From positions 1 through 64,000 of the forward strand of contig JAJOHG010000128.1 of NCBI GenBank assembly GCA_021029095.1: a stretch of 64,000 nt of DNA, given 5' to 3'. Made by a program: the position numbers and the translations under genes. The DNA is from Phellopilus nigrolimitatus. Its lineage: Eukaryota > Basidiomycota > Agaricomycetes > Hymenochaetales > Hymenochaetaceae. The notes below the pieces were generated by a model, which saw nothing but the letters and a program-made list of their open reading frames with translations, was not told the origin of the DNA and ran no database searches. Of this stretch, positions 42,350-53,860 are shown one piece after another (within the stretch, counting starts at the first letter, position 1; each line of letters opens with the position of its first letter).

Positions 42350-43912
42350 CTAGACACAAAAGACGAGATTGATCCTGTGCTCCGCGCAATGGTATTCGGT
42401 CCTGGGCAGGTTTAAGGAGAGATTATCCACGTCGTCCGCACCCTCCGTGCTGTCCAAATGAGACACCGAAATTGCACGTAAACTGGGGAGCGTGTTGAGA
42501 ATCTCAACGAAGCGCGTATCCCAGTCATCCAATACGTCCCGACCACCTGTACTGTCTTTGATGTCCACAGTGATGTGCAGCTCTTCAATCGAGTTGGGAA
42601 GCAGTAGTGAATATATTGACTTAAGGAACAAGACTAAGTCGCTTCGATAGAGGAAGTGCAACCTCAGGGAGCGCAATTTCGCGCAGAAAGGAAAGATATC
42701 GTACATTTCTTTGGTTTCAACGGCAACATGGTCTACGACAAGGGTCAATGTCTCGAGCTGAGAAAGTGCCGGCCGGATGACCTGAGGCAGTGAATAATCC
42801 TGTGTACCGTGTTCCTTACTGACAAAATCAGAACCATAGAAAGTGAGCATCTTCAATGCATAGTCCTTACAGGGCCGAAAAAGCCAGCGTAGATATTGCT
42901 CAGAGGATTTGTCCGCTTTCCCATTAAATTCGATGTCTGTGAGTTCGGAGCATGGTGACAATTCTCCGAAGAAGGCAGGAATGGTAGATGGAAAGGCCTC
43001 GGGACACGTCCAATCGGTGAGTTCCAAACGTTTGAGTGACCGCATCTTTGCAACAGTCTCGCAAAGGTCGTGCAGCTGCAGAGACAGTCCGCATGCGTTT
43101 CCGATGGTCAACTGCTCCAAGTCCTTAAAATCCGCTAGGCTGTGAATGGCATCGACGACATGTGGGCCAAACTCATCCGCATCGAAGGGTGCCCAAACTG
43201 CAAGGGTTGTGACATTCGGGGCAACGTGGGGTAGGGCAGCGAAGAGAGCAAACATTTCGTCAGATCTGTCTTCTGCCTTTGTGTGATATTGCAGGTTGGG
43301 CATGTCGAAGCAGATATGCCGCGTCCAGGGGCCAAAGAGCGAGTTGCGGAATAGGGAGTATAAGCCAAGGCTCCCAATAACTTGCACTCCACGTCGCATG
43401 ACGCGCTGCACTGAACTGGTCCACGATCGATGCACAAGACACATGCTTCTGAGGGTCTCGACATCCTCATGCAGGAATTTCACATGTGTCGAATGCGTAG
43501 CACGAACTCCATATGACTGGTTGACCGAGAAGCTGCTGACATCGACGGGTAGATCTGCGGTAATCGTGTCCACAATAAGGTCCACGATGATTAAAGGAAT
43601 AGATGTGTTCGCTGGAGCGGTTAGAGCCGATTGCGGCCAGCAGCGCTCGTACGCGGTCTGGCGTCTGCTGTCCGCAATTTGGCACAGAACGTCTACGCCG
43701 CTCGTAAAGGAAATCTCGTCGATTTTGAATGCGGGATCCCGGAGTGTTCGAAGTAAACCGTCGAAGGCGGACAGAGAGAATTGAGGGCGTTTTTGCCCTC
43801 CAAACAATAAGGATGCCAACAAAGCATCTGATTCAGATTTGAATCGGACTCGGGCTTGCGAGTCTGTATCGACGATATATGGGCCATGTGTGGATCCAGA
43901 TGTGGCTGTCAT
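42350..43912 (-). CDS. F-box-like/LRR protein, copy 10
   Basis: Intact, 520 residues, closest to copy 6 in its C-terminal half and 3' flank (ends ..EHRINLVFCV). Substitutions at otherwise constant sites include YIVD for YFVD near the N-terminus and SFSVNQSYGVRATHS in the variable segment, which combines features of both segment types. The linker before the C-terminus is short (HLDSTEGADDVDN). It lies between two copies of the copy 11 3' end, so it probably moved here as part of a tandem duplication. Confidence 0.8.
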   Translation of the reverse strand: MTATSGSTHGPYIVDTDSQARVRFKSESDALLASLLFGGQKRPQFSLSAFDGLLRTLRDPAFKIDEISFTSGVDVLCQIADSRRQTAYERCWPQSALTAPANTSIPLIIVDLIVDTITADLPVDVSSFSVNQSYGVRATHSTHVKFLHEDVETLRSMCLVHRSWTSSVQRVMRRGVQVIGSLGLYSLFRNSLFGPWTRHICFDMPNLQYHTKAEDRSDEMFALFAALPHVAPNVTTLAVWAPFDADEFGPHVVDAIHSLADFKDLEQLTIGNACGLSLQLHDLCETVAKMRSLKRLELTDWTCPEAFPSTIPAFFGELSPCSELTDIEFNGKADKSSEQYLRWLFRPCKDYALKMLTFYGSDFVSKEHGTQDYSLPQVIRPALSQLETLTLVVDHVAVETKEMYDIFPFCAKLRSLRLHFLYRSDLVLFLKSIYSLLLPNSIEELHITVDIKDSTGGRDVLDDWDTRFVEILNTLPSLRAISVSHLDSTEGADDVDNLSLNLPRTEYHCAEHRINLVFCV

Positions 43913-44290
43913 AGCTGTATGATCAAGGCTGATAAACCTCTACGCGTTTTTTGCGCGTTGTTGTTGTTGTTGTTGTTGTTTGTCGCTTTGTTTGTATTCA
44001 TCTGCCATAAGCCATTATGTAACTACTCTGCGGTTTTCTTCAGTCTGAACGAAGCTGAAAGTCTGTTCTATGCAGTGTAACCAGCTTCTCTGATTCGCAC
44101 CATCTGAAATAAAGACGCATATTCGAATATGAAAAACTATTTCGCTATCCTTTTCCGACTGTGAATCTTTACGCCTTACATACGGACATCGAGTCACTCG
44201 ACACATAAGTGGACTACTTGCCTTGAAGTGGCAACGACCATGGAAGAACGCTAGCGGTCTCACTACAGTGCGTAAAAGCAAGAGACAACA
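43913..44290 (-). repeat. upstream module of F-box copy 10
   Basis: Starts AGCTGTATGATCAAGG. The trinucleotide run is longest here (about nine TTG units near 43,957-43,985). The rest matches copies 6 and 9. No gene. Confidence 0.55.
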
Positions 44291-45137
44291 AGCTCCGACT
44301 GACTATTCTATCTCACCTTGCCACAACATTATATTCCCTCTTTATTTATATACACTGGATAGGTTTTGTATGTGTCTTCAATACTTGTTGCTTAGATTTC
44401 TCAATTGTCGACTTTGTCTTTTTTGGCCACTGAAATTTTGAAACAAAAGATATTAATAATGAAATTGTGTTTAAAATAACCTAATATGGTATATTTTATT
44501 ATATAAGCGCCCATTCTAAATAAAGACCATCGCTTCGGATGCCCGCTTCGCATTAGCCAGTTGGATTTTGGGATTTCTCATGGTCATTTCAGCATAGCAG
44601 AATAAGATTTTACCTGGGTAAAGTCATAATCTTGCCGACAGGCACATACATTTCTCCGAATATGGCGTTTATTATTTTATTTTATTTTATTTTATTTTAA
44701 TTCTCCGAAGTTTTTGAAACATCTACTTCGAAATCGGGAAATCGCGTGTAATTGAGTATTTTGCTTACTTCTATTAGCGAAACCAAAAAAGAAATTCGAA
44801 ATTCGAAAAATTCCGGCCCCCAGCCAGTTGATGGCTTATGGCTTTACGCACTGTAGTTGCTTTTATACGATCCACGACATCTGAAATAGGTACGACTGTC
44901 CGGTCCTAATTGAGCTCTGACAGTGTAACGAATAAATACAGTAGGCAAACAGAAAATGAACGGAAGCACGGCAAGCTCTGGTTGAAATATCTGGGCTCTT
45001 TGAGTATAGACCTGCAGCTAAAGGTCAGCAATGGAGTCTTCAACAAGTACCAGAATTTGCTTAAATGAGGTAGAAATGACTCCTTATGAGGTAACTCACC
45101 ATATTATGTGTACCGCAGTTACTGGTCATCTACGCAT
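44291..45137. other. AT-rich spacer beyond F-box copy 10
   Basis: No gene. Contains a TTTTA pentanucleotide run (about 44,667-44,700) and AT-rich unique sequence. From about 44,915 it is the 3' flank of copy 11, duplicated at 41.6 kb. Confidence 0.55.
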
Positions 45138-46693
45138 CTACGTCCTCTCCCTACTGTTTGTATTCCAGCAGATGTCTGATCCGACCCCAGTTTTAAACAA
45201 GCCTGTGTTCGATCCCGTGCGAAGGAGTCTAGTCTCGACCAACACATGCTTTTTAGCGTTAAGATGACACGCAGACAGTGTGAACACGCGCAGATTGGGA
45301 AGCCGGCTCAAAACTGCAACGATCATTTCATCCCAATTGTCCTCGAAAAATGGTTGGGTGTCGATCGGTAGACCCCTTTGATCTCTGAGGTGCAGCTCCT
45401 GAAGCGACGTGGAAAGTGACAGTGAGTGTGTAGAGCGAAGAATACGGGAGGTTTCTTCGATCTCCAATGATCGCAGCCTGGTACAGTAAGGCAGAAAAGC
45501 ATTTACGATTTGATCGAAATTTTGCGCCAGCTGGTCTATAACCAAAACTTCGAGCATGGGTAATGTGGGCTGAAGGGACAATAGGAGCGATGTATGGCCT
45601 TGTCCCATATGGACTTGTCCCAAGGCGAACAAATGGGATCCATGCACTGCAATTTTTCTTGCGTAGCCCATCCTAGGTCGGAGGAGCCATTCAAGATAGG
45701 GTTCAGCTGCTTTGTTTGCTCTTCCCAAAAGATCAGTCTCTTTGAGGCGGAGACAAGGGACCAGGTTGTCGAGACGTCTGCGAACGTCCGGTATCTGCGC
45801 AGAATCGGAGACCTGCCATCGTCTAAGGCTTAAGAAGTTGAGCAACGGCAACCGTGACAAGGCTTCGCAAAGGTCGTCTGGAGGTAGCGAAACTTCAATA
45901 TTGTTTCCTATTGACAGCCGTTTCAAGTATCGAAAACTCGATAGACTCTTGATGGCATCAAGTACGTATGGACAACGTGGACTTGGGTTAAACGGAAGCA
46001 GCAGAGATAAACTTTCAACGTTAGGAGCCACGTGCGTCAGGACAGTAAGAAGATACAATGTTCTATCCGCATCTTGCGGGAAACGAGGATTGAACCATTC
46101 AACGCAGATATGACGTGTCCAGGGCCCGATGAGCGGGTTACAGAGTAAAAGAGACAAGCCAGGGTTTGCATAAACCTGAAACGCACGTCGTATGGCACGT
46201 TGCGCTGGTCTGGTCCACGAACGATGGACAAGACTCATATTCCTGAGCGCCTCGGACGACGAGAGCATTGCGTCCGATGCGCTGCCATGGAAGTGAGCCT
46301 GCACAGGCCGCGAGTGTTCGTGAAAAACGCCGTGCGCGTCATACGTTACTTGCTGTGCAATTGCCTCCGCGACGATATCGAGGATAAATTCAGGAACTCC
46401 TGCTGTAACTAAGGCCGTTGGCCCCGCTCGTACGCAGTCTGGCGTCTGCTGTCTGCAATTTCGAGCAAAACATCTTCCTCGCTCGAGAAGGAGACATCCT
46501 CGGGTTTGAATAGAGGATTTCGAAGTAGACGGAGTAAGTCGTTGAAGGTAGAGAGTGGGAGACGAGGGCAAGTCTTCCCACCAAACAGAAAGGACGCCAG
46601 CATAGCATCAGACTCGGATTTGAATCGTACACGAGCTTTTGAGCCTGTGTCCACGAAATACCGACCCTGGGCAGATCCAGGAGCATCCGCCAT
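45138..46693 (-). pseudogene. divergent F-box-like/LRR copy 11, frameshifted
   Basis: The N-terminal part (46,693 to about 46,430) reads GRYFVDTGSKARVRFKSESD and RRQTAYERG, clearly the family head. The family sequence then continues in another frame (GVPEFILDIVAEAIA, MSLVHRSWTRPAQRAIRRAF, NPLIGPWTRHICVEWFN, and leucine-rich strands such as LNFLSLRRWQ). The shift is near 46,430, where about four bases of the ERSWPQ codons seem to be missing. It is far more diverged than the other ten copies, which resemble each other closely, so it may represent the founder lineage. The last 30 residues do not match the family. A frameshift makes a pseudogene likely; an assembly error is possible. Confidence 0.7.
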
Positions 46694-46866
46694 GGTTGAT
46701 TTGAAGTATGTGAATCAACGGGTTGGTGAGGAAGAGAAGTGAAATGACAAATTGCGTCATGCGCATGTGCACCGGCACGGCCACGGCACGACGCGTTATT
46801 TGCTATCCTTTGTACATGTACGGACGCGACTATCCATTTGACGACCTGTTTTCAACGTCAAAATTC
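46694..46866. promoter_or_regulatory. short divergent intergenic region, array edge
   Basis: Only 173 bp separate the start of minus-strand F-box copy 11 from the chosen start of the plus-strand BTB gene, so both promoters would overlap here. An in-frame ATG further upstream (46,744) exists, but the residues it would add look unlike protein. This is also the boundary between the repeat array and the core gene region. Confidence 0.4.
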
Positions 46867-48157
46867 ATGACGATGCTCGCTTCAGCATCGCCTGCTGAAG
46901 ATGGATCTGAGCGCCTGGCGAGGAAACGGCCAAGATTGGCTGATTCGCAGTCATCCTCACAGTCAGACTTGAAAATCGCTCCTAGCACGAACGCTGTTCA
47001 CGACGAGGATTACTATTTTGCAGACGGGAGCTGTATCATCCGGATTGAAGACACGCTGTTCAATGTGCTTCAGGCTTGACCTCATATTCGATCATTCTGT
47101 ACGACACAGGCTAACACCGCAACACCCAGGTCCATCGCTCCATGCTGTCGCGCGACTCGTCTTCGTTCTCGACGCTGTTCACACTGCCCCAAGGACACCA
47201 GAAATGCGAGGGGTCAACAGACGAGGATCCTATCATTCTGACAGGAGATACGGTGCACAGGTTCAAGGATTTCCTATGGGCAATGTATGCCATGTGAGTG
47301 ACCAAAGCCTATTGCGATTCTTCACTCATCAGTTTACCCCTACGTTAGGCCGCACGATACTAAACGCATTTTTGACGCACAAAAGGACGTGCTTAAGCTT
47401 CTCAACATTGCCACAATTGCGAACAAGTACGCCTTCAGGTCATTGGAGACCTGGGCGTGTGACGCCCTTCTAGAGTGTGTCTCGTACAAGCAGTTCTCGT
47501 TCGATGAATCCAATTTGGACCGCTTCGTGCAGCTCAGGACCACCATCCGCCTCGCACAAATTTGTCAGCACCGCCGCCTTCTGAAACGGTCAGTCGGCAT
47601 CTTGGAACGAAGCCTCGAAACGTCTCCCACGTGCCTTGCACTTGCGCTCTCGCTCGCCGATGAGTTTGTCCCACCCATCCCCTCGCTTACTGGCTCCGCA
47701 TACTTTGCCGCTCTCCTCCGCGGACCCGCGTTCTGGGATGCACCCGAAATGCGTGTCTCCGAATCTCAGAGACAATGCATGCTGAAGGGATACTATACAC
47801 TCACGCGCGAGTGGGCGCACCTGAGCGCCCACCCGCCTGAGTTCAAGCACGGGGTATCGTGTAGCTTGGGGCTGTGTGCGATGACCTGGAGCATGTTTTG
47901 GCGGACGCAAGTCGCAAGCGCAGGCATGCAGGAGCTAGACCTGGCTGATGTCGGTGGGCGGCTGCGGAAGGTTCTGAAAGCTATGGACGGTACTGACGCG
48001 GATCTGGTCAGTATTCATACTATTTTTTTGCGAGTTCTGAATGTCATCTCTACAATAGACTTTTGATCTGGCGAAAGAATGCAAGATAGCAACCAAGAAA
48101 GGCCTGGCTGAAAGGATCAAAGTGTTCCAAAAGAACCTTGTGGACTACTTCCTCTGA
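46867..48157 (+). CDS. BTB/POZ domain protein
   Basis: The four-exon model is 46867-47064, 47130-47293, 47349-48006 and 48059-48157, all GT..AG with consistent phases, giving 372 residues. After a short low-complexity head with a basic KRPR patch, the BTB fold starts near residue 45: DGSCIIRIEDTLFNVHRSML, then SSSFSTLFTLPQG, DPIILTGDTVHRFKDFLWAM and the helical VLKLLNIATIANKYAFRSLE. BTB domains mediate dimerisation and can link to Cullin-3 ubiquitin ligases; agaricomycetes have many such genes with a helical C-terminal half like this one. No other domain was recognised. The start at 46867 was chosen because upstream codons look non-coding; 46873 is an alternative. Confidence 0.75.
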
Positions 48158-48285
48158 CGCTCATAGGCCTTAATACTAAAACTGTCAAAAGAAAGAAAGA
48201 AAAACATCGAATCCAATCTTCTGCATCACCATTACAGCTTTTTGCTAGTAGAATTTGATATCCGAAGACACGTTTGAGCTGAGAG

Positions 48286-49757
48286 TCAAGCAAACAGCCA
48301 TCGAGCACCGTAAAATAAGGTAACTGCAATCGCTACTGTAATCATGCGAAAAGGCGCTTTCTTCCGCACAAAGTCGAAAAACGATGAAGGAGGGCCCTTT
48401 GCGCCAGCCTCTTCGATGGCAGCGATTTCCGCATCTGTGAGTTCAGCTATGCAGCCCAAAATTAAAGTGGCATATAACATGTGACCGGAGAAGTAGACGT
48501 ACGAAGGTCGGCCACGGCGAGGTACTCCTCGAGGCGCTCTTTCTTCGTCGTCGTCCTGTCACAATCATATTCCGTTGAATTCAGATTTTGTTCAGAGCCA
48601 GAATGCAAAGATTAAAGAGATAATTACGTGACGATCACGACGCCCTTTCTCTTCACCCACAAGAATATCACCTGCGCGGGCGTCGCACCGATCCGCTCGC
48701 CGATATTTCTCAGGACCTGGTCGATAGGTCCGCCTGGAGTCTTCGTTATCGGGCTGAGAAATAAATAATGAATGAATATCGGAATAATTCTAGAAAAATA
48801 TATAGAAGATAATCTGACGAGAGCGAACCGTATGCCTCAAGTGCGATGGCTTGTTTTGAGGCATACGCGACGAGGTCCTTGTTCTGAGTCCAGTTATATG
48901 GATCAAAGCGGATCTATCCAGAGAGGGGGCGTTAAGAACGCGATTTAGAAGAGTACAGAGTAAAATGAACCTGGTTCACAGCTGGCTTGATACGCGCTAT
49001 CTTCGCCAGGTCCTGCAGCTGCTGGACGGTGAAATTGCTGACCCCGATACTCCTATAGTGCATACAATATTGAATACCAAGATGAACACCGTCAAGACAA
49101 TACACCGCGTACTTTGCCAAGCCGGAGTCCTTAATTTTCTCCAACCCGCGCCACGTGTTCTCGATCGTCCCGTCGACTACTGCCGGGCTGTGGAAAAGAT
49201 ACAGGTCGACCTGCTTCAGTCCGAGCTTCAAATTACATGAGAAAATAGTATATCAGCCTTCTTTGCATCTTTCAATGCGCATTACATACTTTCTGCAGAC
49301 TGTCCTGGATCGCCTCGCTGACCTTCCCACCGCCATACTTTGTTGTGATGTACACCTCGCTGCGCGGCAGGGCCTCTTCCCGGAGCGCGTCCCCGACGAA
49401 TTCCTCATTTTCGTAAACTACCAAAAGTCAGCAGAAGAAGATATTTTGGACAAGGTAGCCATGGGTACGCACACTGTGCGGTGTCTATGTGCGTGAAGCC
49501 ATTTTCGAGCGCCGTTCCGACGGCCGCCGCCGCGTCCTGCCACCGACGCATGCCATCAAGCACTCGTGTAAGCCCCCCGCACAGCAAACGACGGGAGCGT
49601 TCGACGTACCTTCCGCAATAATTCGGTCCCCGTGCCAAATGCAATAGCGGGGATCTGCGCGCATACAATTATTTCTCGGCACCTTCACATGGTGGTAAGT
49701 TCGTGTTCGCGTGCGCACCTCGTTCCCGTCGTTGAGCTTGATCGACCCAAACGGCAT
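48286..49757 (-). CDS. aldo-keto reductase with C-terminal membrane tail (copy 1)
   Basis: Ten exons, the first at 49757-49719 (MPFGSIKLNDGNE) and the last ending in the tail at 48286; about 300 residues. It is an NADPH-dependent aldo-keto reductase. The catalytic tetrad is visible as Asp46 (HIDTAQ), Tyr51 (FYENEEF), Lys76 (ITTKYG) and His104 (YLFHSP), followed by SIGVSNF, KPAVNQ and PITKTPGG. The C-terminus is unusual: after the last domain helix it ends in a hydrophobic stretch (MITVAIAVTLFYGARWLF) preceded by KK, suggesting a tail-anchored enzyme on an internal membrane. The substrate is unknown. It is tandem with a closely similar gene upstream on the same strand, with every intron in the same position. 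Confidence 0.85.
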
Positions 49758-50200
49758 GGTGCTCTGGCGCTAGTTGTAAGAGGAGTCAATGTAGAACATG
49801 GGCAGTGATGAGAGTCGAAGTTGAATTGTTTTCATAAGAATACATTCCATGCCGATGCCGTTGTGGTACGCGTCATGACGGCGATCTGAGGCTAGATGGC
49901 GAACAACTTAGATTAACGTATTTTGATAAGATATCGGAAAAATATGCGATTGGTCAGTTATATTGACTCTGAAGTGCCCGTAAATTATATTCAGGGAATG
50001 GAGGCAACGCTCGATAATTGGTAGTGATATCTCCTCGGCAGAAAGGATAAAGAAGACCTTGCAGTTCATTTCCAGTTTGACACTCATGCGCCTCAGTTTG
50101 AGCACTTACAAACTGATGTAAGAACGCAGTATGCTCAATTTCGCACAGCCATTTAAATCTGTATAGAACTTGACACTCGAAGACACAAGAGAGGGGAAAG
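49758..50200. other. spacer between the two aldo-keto reductase genes
   Basis: No gene. Expected to hold the promoter of copy 1 and the 3' end of copy 2. No distinct site was identified. Confidence 0.5.
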
Positions 50201-51658
50201 TCATGCAAGCAGCCATCGAGCCCCACAGAACAAAGCAACTGCAATAGTTACCGTAATCAAACGAAAAGTCGCCTTTCTCTGTGTGAAGCTCCGAAAGGAA
50301 GGAGGGCCCTTTGCGCCTGCCTCTTCGATGGCAGTAATTTCTGCATCTGTGAGCTCAGCTATGCATTCCAAGGTTAATTCGACATATAACATGGTGGTTA
50401 TATGTGCAGACGTACGGAGGTCGGCTACGGCGAGGTACTCCTCGAGGCGCTCTTTTTTTGTCGTTGTCCTGTGAATCATAATCCATTGGTTCAGATTTTC
50501 TTTGTGCTTCGGGGAGAAGGAAGATGCATACGTGACGATTACAACGCCCTTGCTCTTAACCCATGAAAATATCACTTGCGCAGGTGTCGCACCGATCCGT
50601 TCGCCGATATTGCTCAGTACGTGGTCGACGGGTCCGCCTGGGGTCTTCGTTATCGGGCTGAGAAATAAAAACGAACAAACATCAGGATAATAATAAAAAA
50701 ACGGATATAGAGAACAGAAACTGACGTGAGGGAGCTATATGCCTCGAGTACAATTCCCTGTTTTGAGGCATACGCGACGAGGTCCTTGTTCTGATTCCAG
50801 TTGTATGGATGAAAGCGGATCTATCCAGAGAGGGGGCGTTAAAAATGCGATTTAAAAAAGTACAGAGTAAAACGAACCTGATTCACAGCTGGCTTGATCC
50901 GCGCTATCTTGTCCAGGTCCTGCAGCTGCTGGACGGAGAAGTTGCTAACCCCAATGCTCCTATAACACAAAAAATCTGGGGTTAAAAAACAAACTACCAT
51001 GACGATACTGCACGCACTTTGCCAAGCCGGCATCTTTAATCTTCTCAAACTCGCGCCATGTATTCTCGAGCGTCCCGTCGACCATTGCCGGGTTATGAAT
51101 AAGATAAAGGTCGACTTGCTTCAGTCCGAGCTTTAAATATATCGCGTCAGCCATCCAGCGGAAAGGACCTCCTTGGAGCATCATGTGTACGATGCATACC
51201 TTCTGCAAACTGCTTTGAATCGCATCCCTGACCTTGCCGGTGCCGTACTTGGTCGTGACGAACAATTCATCGCGCTGGAGGCCCTCCTCCCGGATTGCGT
51301 CCCCGACAAACTCCTCGTTCGCGTAAACTGTTACGCCGTTAAAATATAAAGTTCCCAGAGGAAAGATGCACGCACACTGCGCGGTATCGATGTGCGAGAA
51401 GCCGTTCTCGAGTGCCTGTCCGACGTACGCAGTCACGTCCTGCCAAGGCGCGCCACAGTGTACAATAAGTCCTCCGTACACCAAAAGGACGACGAGAGCA
51501 ATTGACGCACCTTCCCCTTCATCGTCGAACCCGAGCCGAACGCGATAGCCGGAATCTGCGTACACACAGACCTTTCTCAGCACCTTTGCACCTGGGTATG
51601 TTCACACTCGCGTGCGCACCTCATTCCCGTCATTGAGCTTGACCGACCCGAATGGCAT
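50201..51658 (-). CDS. aldo-keto reductase with C-terminal membrane tail (copy 2)
   Basis: Same ten-exon structure as copy 1, starting MPFGSVKLNDGNE at 51658 and ending at 50201. The tetrad is intact: HIDTAQ, FYANEEF, VTTKYG and YLIHNP. Protein similarity to copy 1 is high through SIGVSNFSVQQLQDLDKIAR and PITKTPGGPVDHVLSNIGER. The tail is again hydrophobic (LITVTIAVALFCGARWLL), so the anchor was present before the duplication. Differences between the copies lie mainly in the stretch just before the tail (SFRSFTQRKATFR against SSFFDFVRKKAPFR) and in residues after the YxNEEF helix. Substrate unknown. Confidence 0.85.
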
Positions 51659-52053
51659 GATGGTCTGCTGCTGATAGTCTAGGCCGTGGACAGTGGTGGG
51701 AGTCAAAGAGGACTTGTTGTTATTTATAAGACATCGGAAGCCGTGAGTGTGCATGGTGACGGAGATTTCGAACGGTCTGTCGCAATTAGCATGTACTGAT
51801 AAGATAACGGGGCCATGCAATTGATCAATGATTATTACATAATCAATTTACATGTTCTCTGTACAATGCGAGTCGAACTCGTAAAGTAGGACGGCAACAT
51901 CATAAGATGACCAGGCCCAACGAACTCCTCAGTCGCGTTTAGCGGGGGACTCATTATATTCTAAAGTACATAGCCCTTTTTATTCCGGGCTTGCCGTCCA
52001 AGACTGACTGCGCGGCATACATGTACCATACATGTACTCACGAAGAGCTGCAA
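51659..52053. other. spacer upstream of aldo-keto reductase copy 2
   Basis: No gene seen. Promoter region of the reductase; includes an inverted pair CGAGTTCGACTCG near 51,872. Confidence 0.45.
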
Positions 52054-53860
52054 TCATGACATCGGCCACTCGTTGAACGAACCTTGACCGAAGCGGAAGA
52101 AACTAATCATACCCGCGTCGACGGCGGCGATGACAATCATCTTCTTCCCCGTTTTCAATACCTGGAACGGGTTTGGGCGCCGGGGACGAGGCGGTGGGTC
52201 CTTCTCCATATCATTCCTGCGGTGGAATGGCGAGCGCAGAAGTTGTAATATGCGTTGGAAGACGGATATGGGCGGACGGGATTGTATGGGAGGAATCGGT
52301 CCTGACTCTGCTTTCGGGTCTTTGTTCAAGGCAGGCTGAGCTTGCGGAGGTCGCTTTCGCGGGCCAGGCAGGGGGAGCTCGGGCAGCTCATCGAATAGTC
52401 TGCTGAGCTCGTGCAGCGCCGGCATCGGTGTCGTCCTCCCGCTAATTCAATAAAAGTTACTCGGTTAAATGTTCTACCCCTTGGCCTTCGCAAGACTCAC
52501 TTGACGACGATGAGGGAATAGTCCGGCGGTGGCGGCGCGGTCTTGCGGTACGAAGTGGCGGGTTTGTATAGATTGAAGAACACCTCGTAGGGCGAAGACG
52601 TTTGCGATGGAGGTGACTCTATGCTTAAGTGTGAGGGCCAATTTATAGGCAGTTTGTACCCGGACGGTATAAATCGTAAGGTCGAGAAAACCGAGGCTAA
52701 CAGCTGATGTCAAAGAAGTGTACCTTGGAAAAAAGAATCGAGGAACATACAATATGACAGAAAACGATGCAAAGGTCCCCCCGTTCCCAGTGGCCTCCAC
52801 CAATCAATTTTGGTCATGCTAGAGCCAAATACAGTACGAAAAGGTGCAATGAATAGCTCCGCAAGGCGTGCCAGCACACCTACGCTAGTTTTTGTGGAAG
52901 AGGCTTTCGGGAAGGGAGGAGGAATGGTATAGAAGGCGTCCGGCGGGCGGGCGCGGGTGACAGTGTAGCCGAGCCGCTTCAGGTACGCAAATACCTGGAA
53001 GAATTAGACACGAGCTTGTTTATTTCATGTAATTCGTGTCTGGGCCGCGAGAAAAGAAAAGGCTGAAAAAAAATGTAGAAATATGTGCACACCTGGTACC
53101 GCTCTAATGTGAGATCCTCTCTCCCGATCATATCCATATACGCTTGCTGCACGGTCATTGGTGTCCCTTCCAGATCCTCGTATCGATCATGACGCATACC
53201 GTCGACCTGCGCCCAGCAGAACATGCTCCCTCGCTCGACTAGGTATAGTGCTTCCTCTGGCAGGAGCTCTACGACTTTTTCCACCTTCTTTTCTTTTTGA
53301 GCGCTTTTCTTTACTTCTCCGGGTTCAGCTAGATCCTCTGCGCACACATCTCGAGGTACGCTGTGCCCCATGGAGAGGAGATGGTTCCCGCGAGCGGACA
53401 AGACACATGCACGCGCGATGTCAGGGTTCCAAACGGCATAGCTCACTACCTTGCTATCAGAAAGGGGAAGGGAGAGAAATGCTCAATATGATATACACCC
53501 GTACGGGAGATGAAAAAAAGGCAAGAACGAAACGCACCTAGACACCCTCCGTTCGACGTCCAGTGCGCTGAACATCGCCGCGCGCACGCGTTCAAGCTTG
53601 TGTTGCTGCAGATCCGTGCCCGTACCCCCAGCTCCGCTGCCACTAACGCCTCCAACGGGCTCAAACTCCTTCTCGCCACGTTTCGGGATGACAGGCCTGT
53701 TCGCAGAATTCGCGCGCGCGGAGGCGGATGCGAGCGCGGAGAGGCGGGTCCAGTCGGGCGCGCCGTCATCCTCGTCGGAGGACTCTGCAGAGTCATTTTC
53801 AGGATCGTTTACAACGCTTGCCGGCACGGTGGGTGTCGGTTGTTCGAGGAGGTCGTCCAT
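52054..53860 (-). CDS. SEN54: tRNA-splicing endonuclease subunit SEN54
   Basis: Five exons: exon 1 53860 to about 53540, then about 53454-53095, 52996-52755, 52695-52503 and 52442-52054. SEN54 is a structural subunit of the heterotetrameric endonuclease that removes introns from precursor tRNAs, together with SEN2, SEN15 and SEN34. The family marks are the N-terminal KVVSYAVWNPDIARACVLS-like region, EEALYLVERGSMFCW, the helix-rich YMDMIGREDLTLERYQVFAYLKRLGY segment, and a C-terminal part with INWPSH, SYRKTAPPPPDYSLIVVNGR and a closing MIVIAAVDAGMISFFRFGQG stretch. An acidic, serine-rich head and a proline-rich insert before the end are low-complexity. Spacing of introns (50-100 nt) is normal. 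Confidence 0.85.

Noticed and set aside
45138..46571. Treating copy 11 as an intact gene from an upstream start in the second frame
   Set aside because: The first 50 residues of that frame do not match the family, whereas the family head is present in another frame; a frameshift explains it better.
51865..51895. Possible tRNA T-arm-like sequence near GAGTTCGACTC
   Set aside because: No matching acceptor, D-arm or anticodon stem could be laid out around it.
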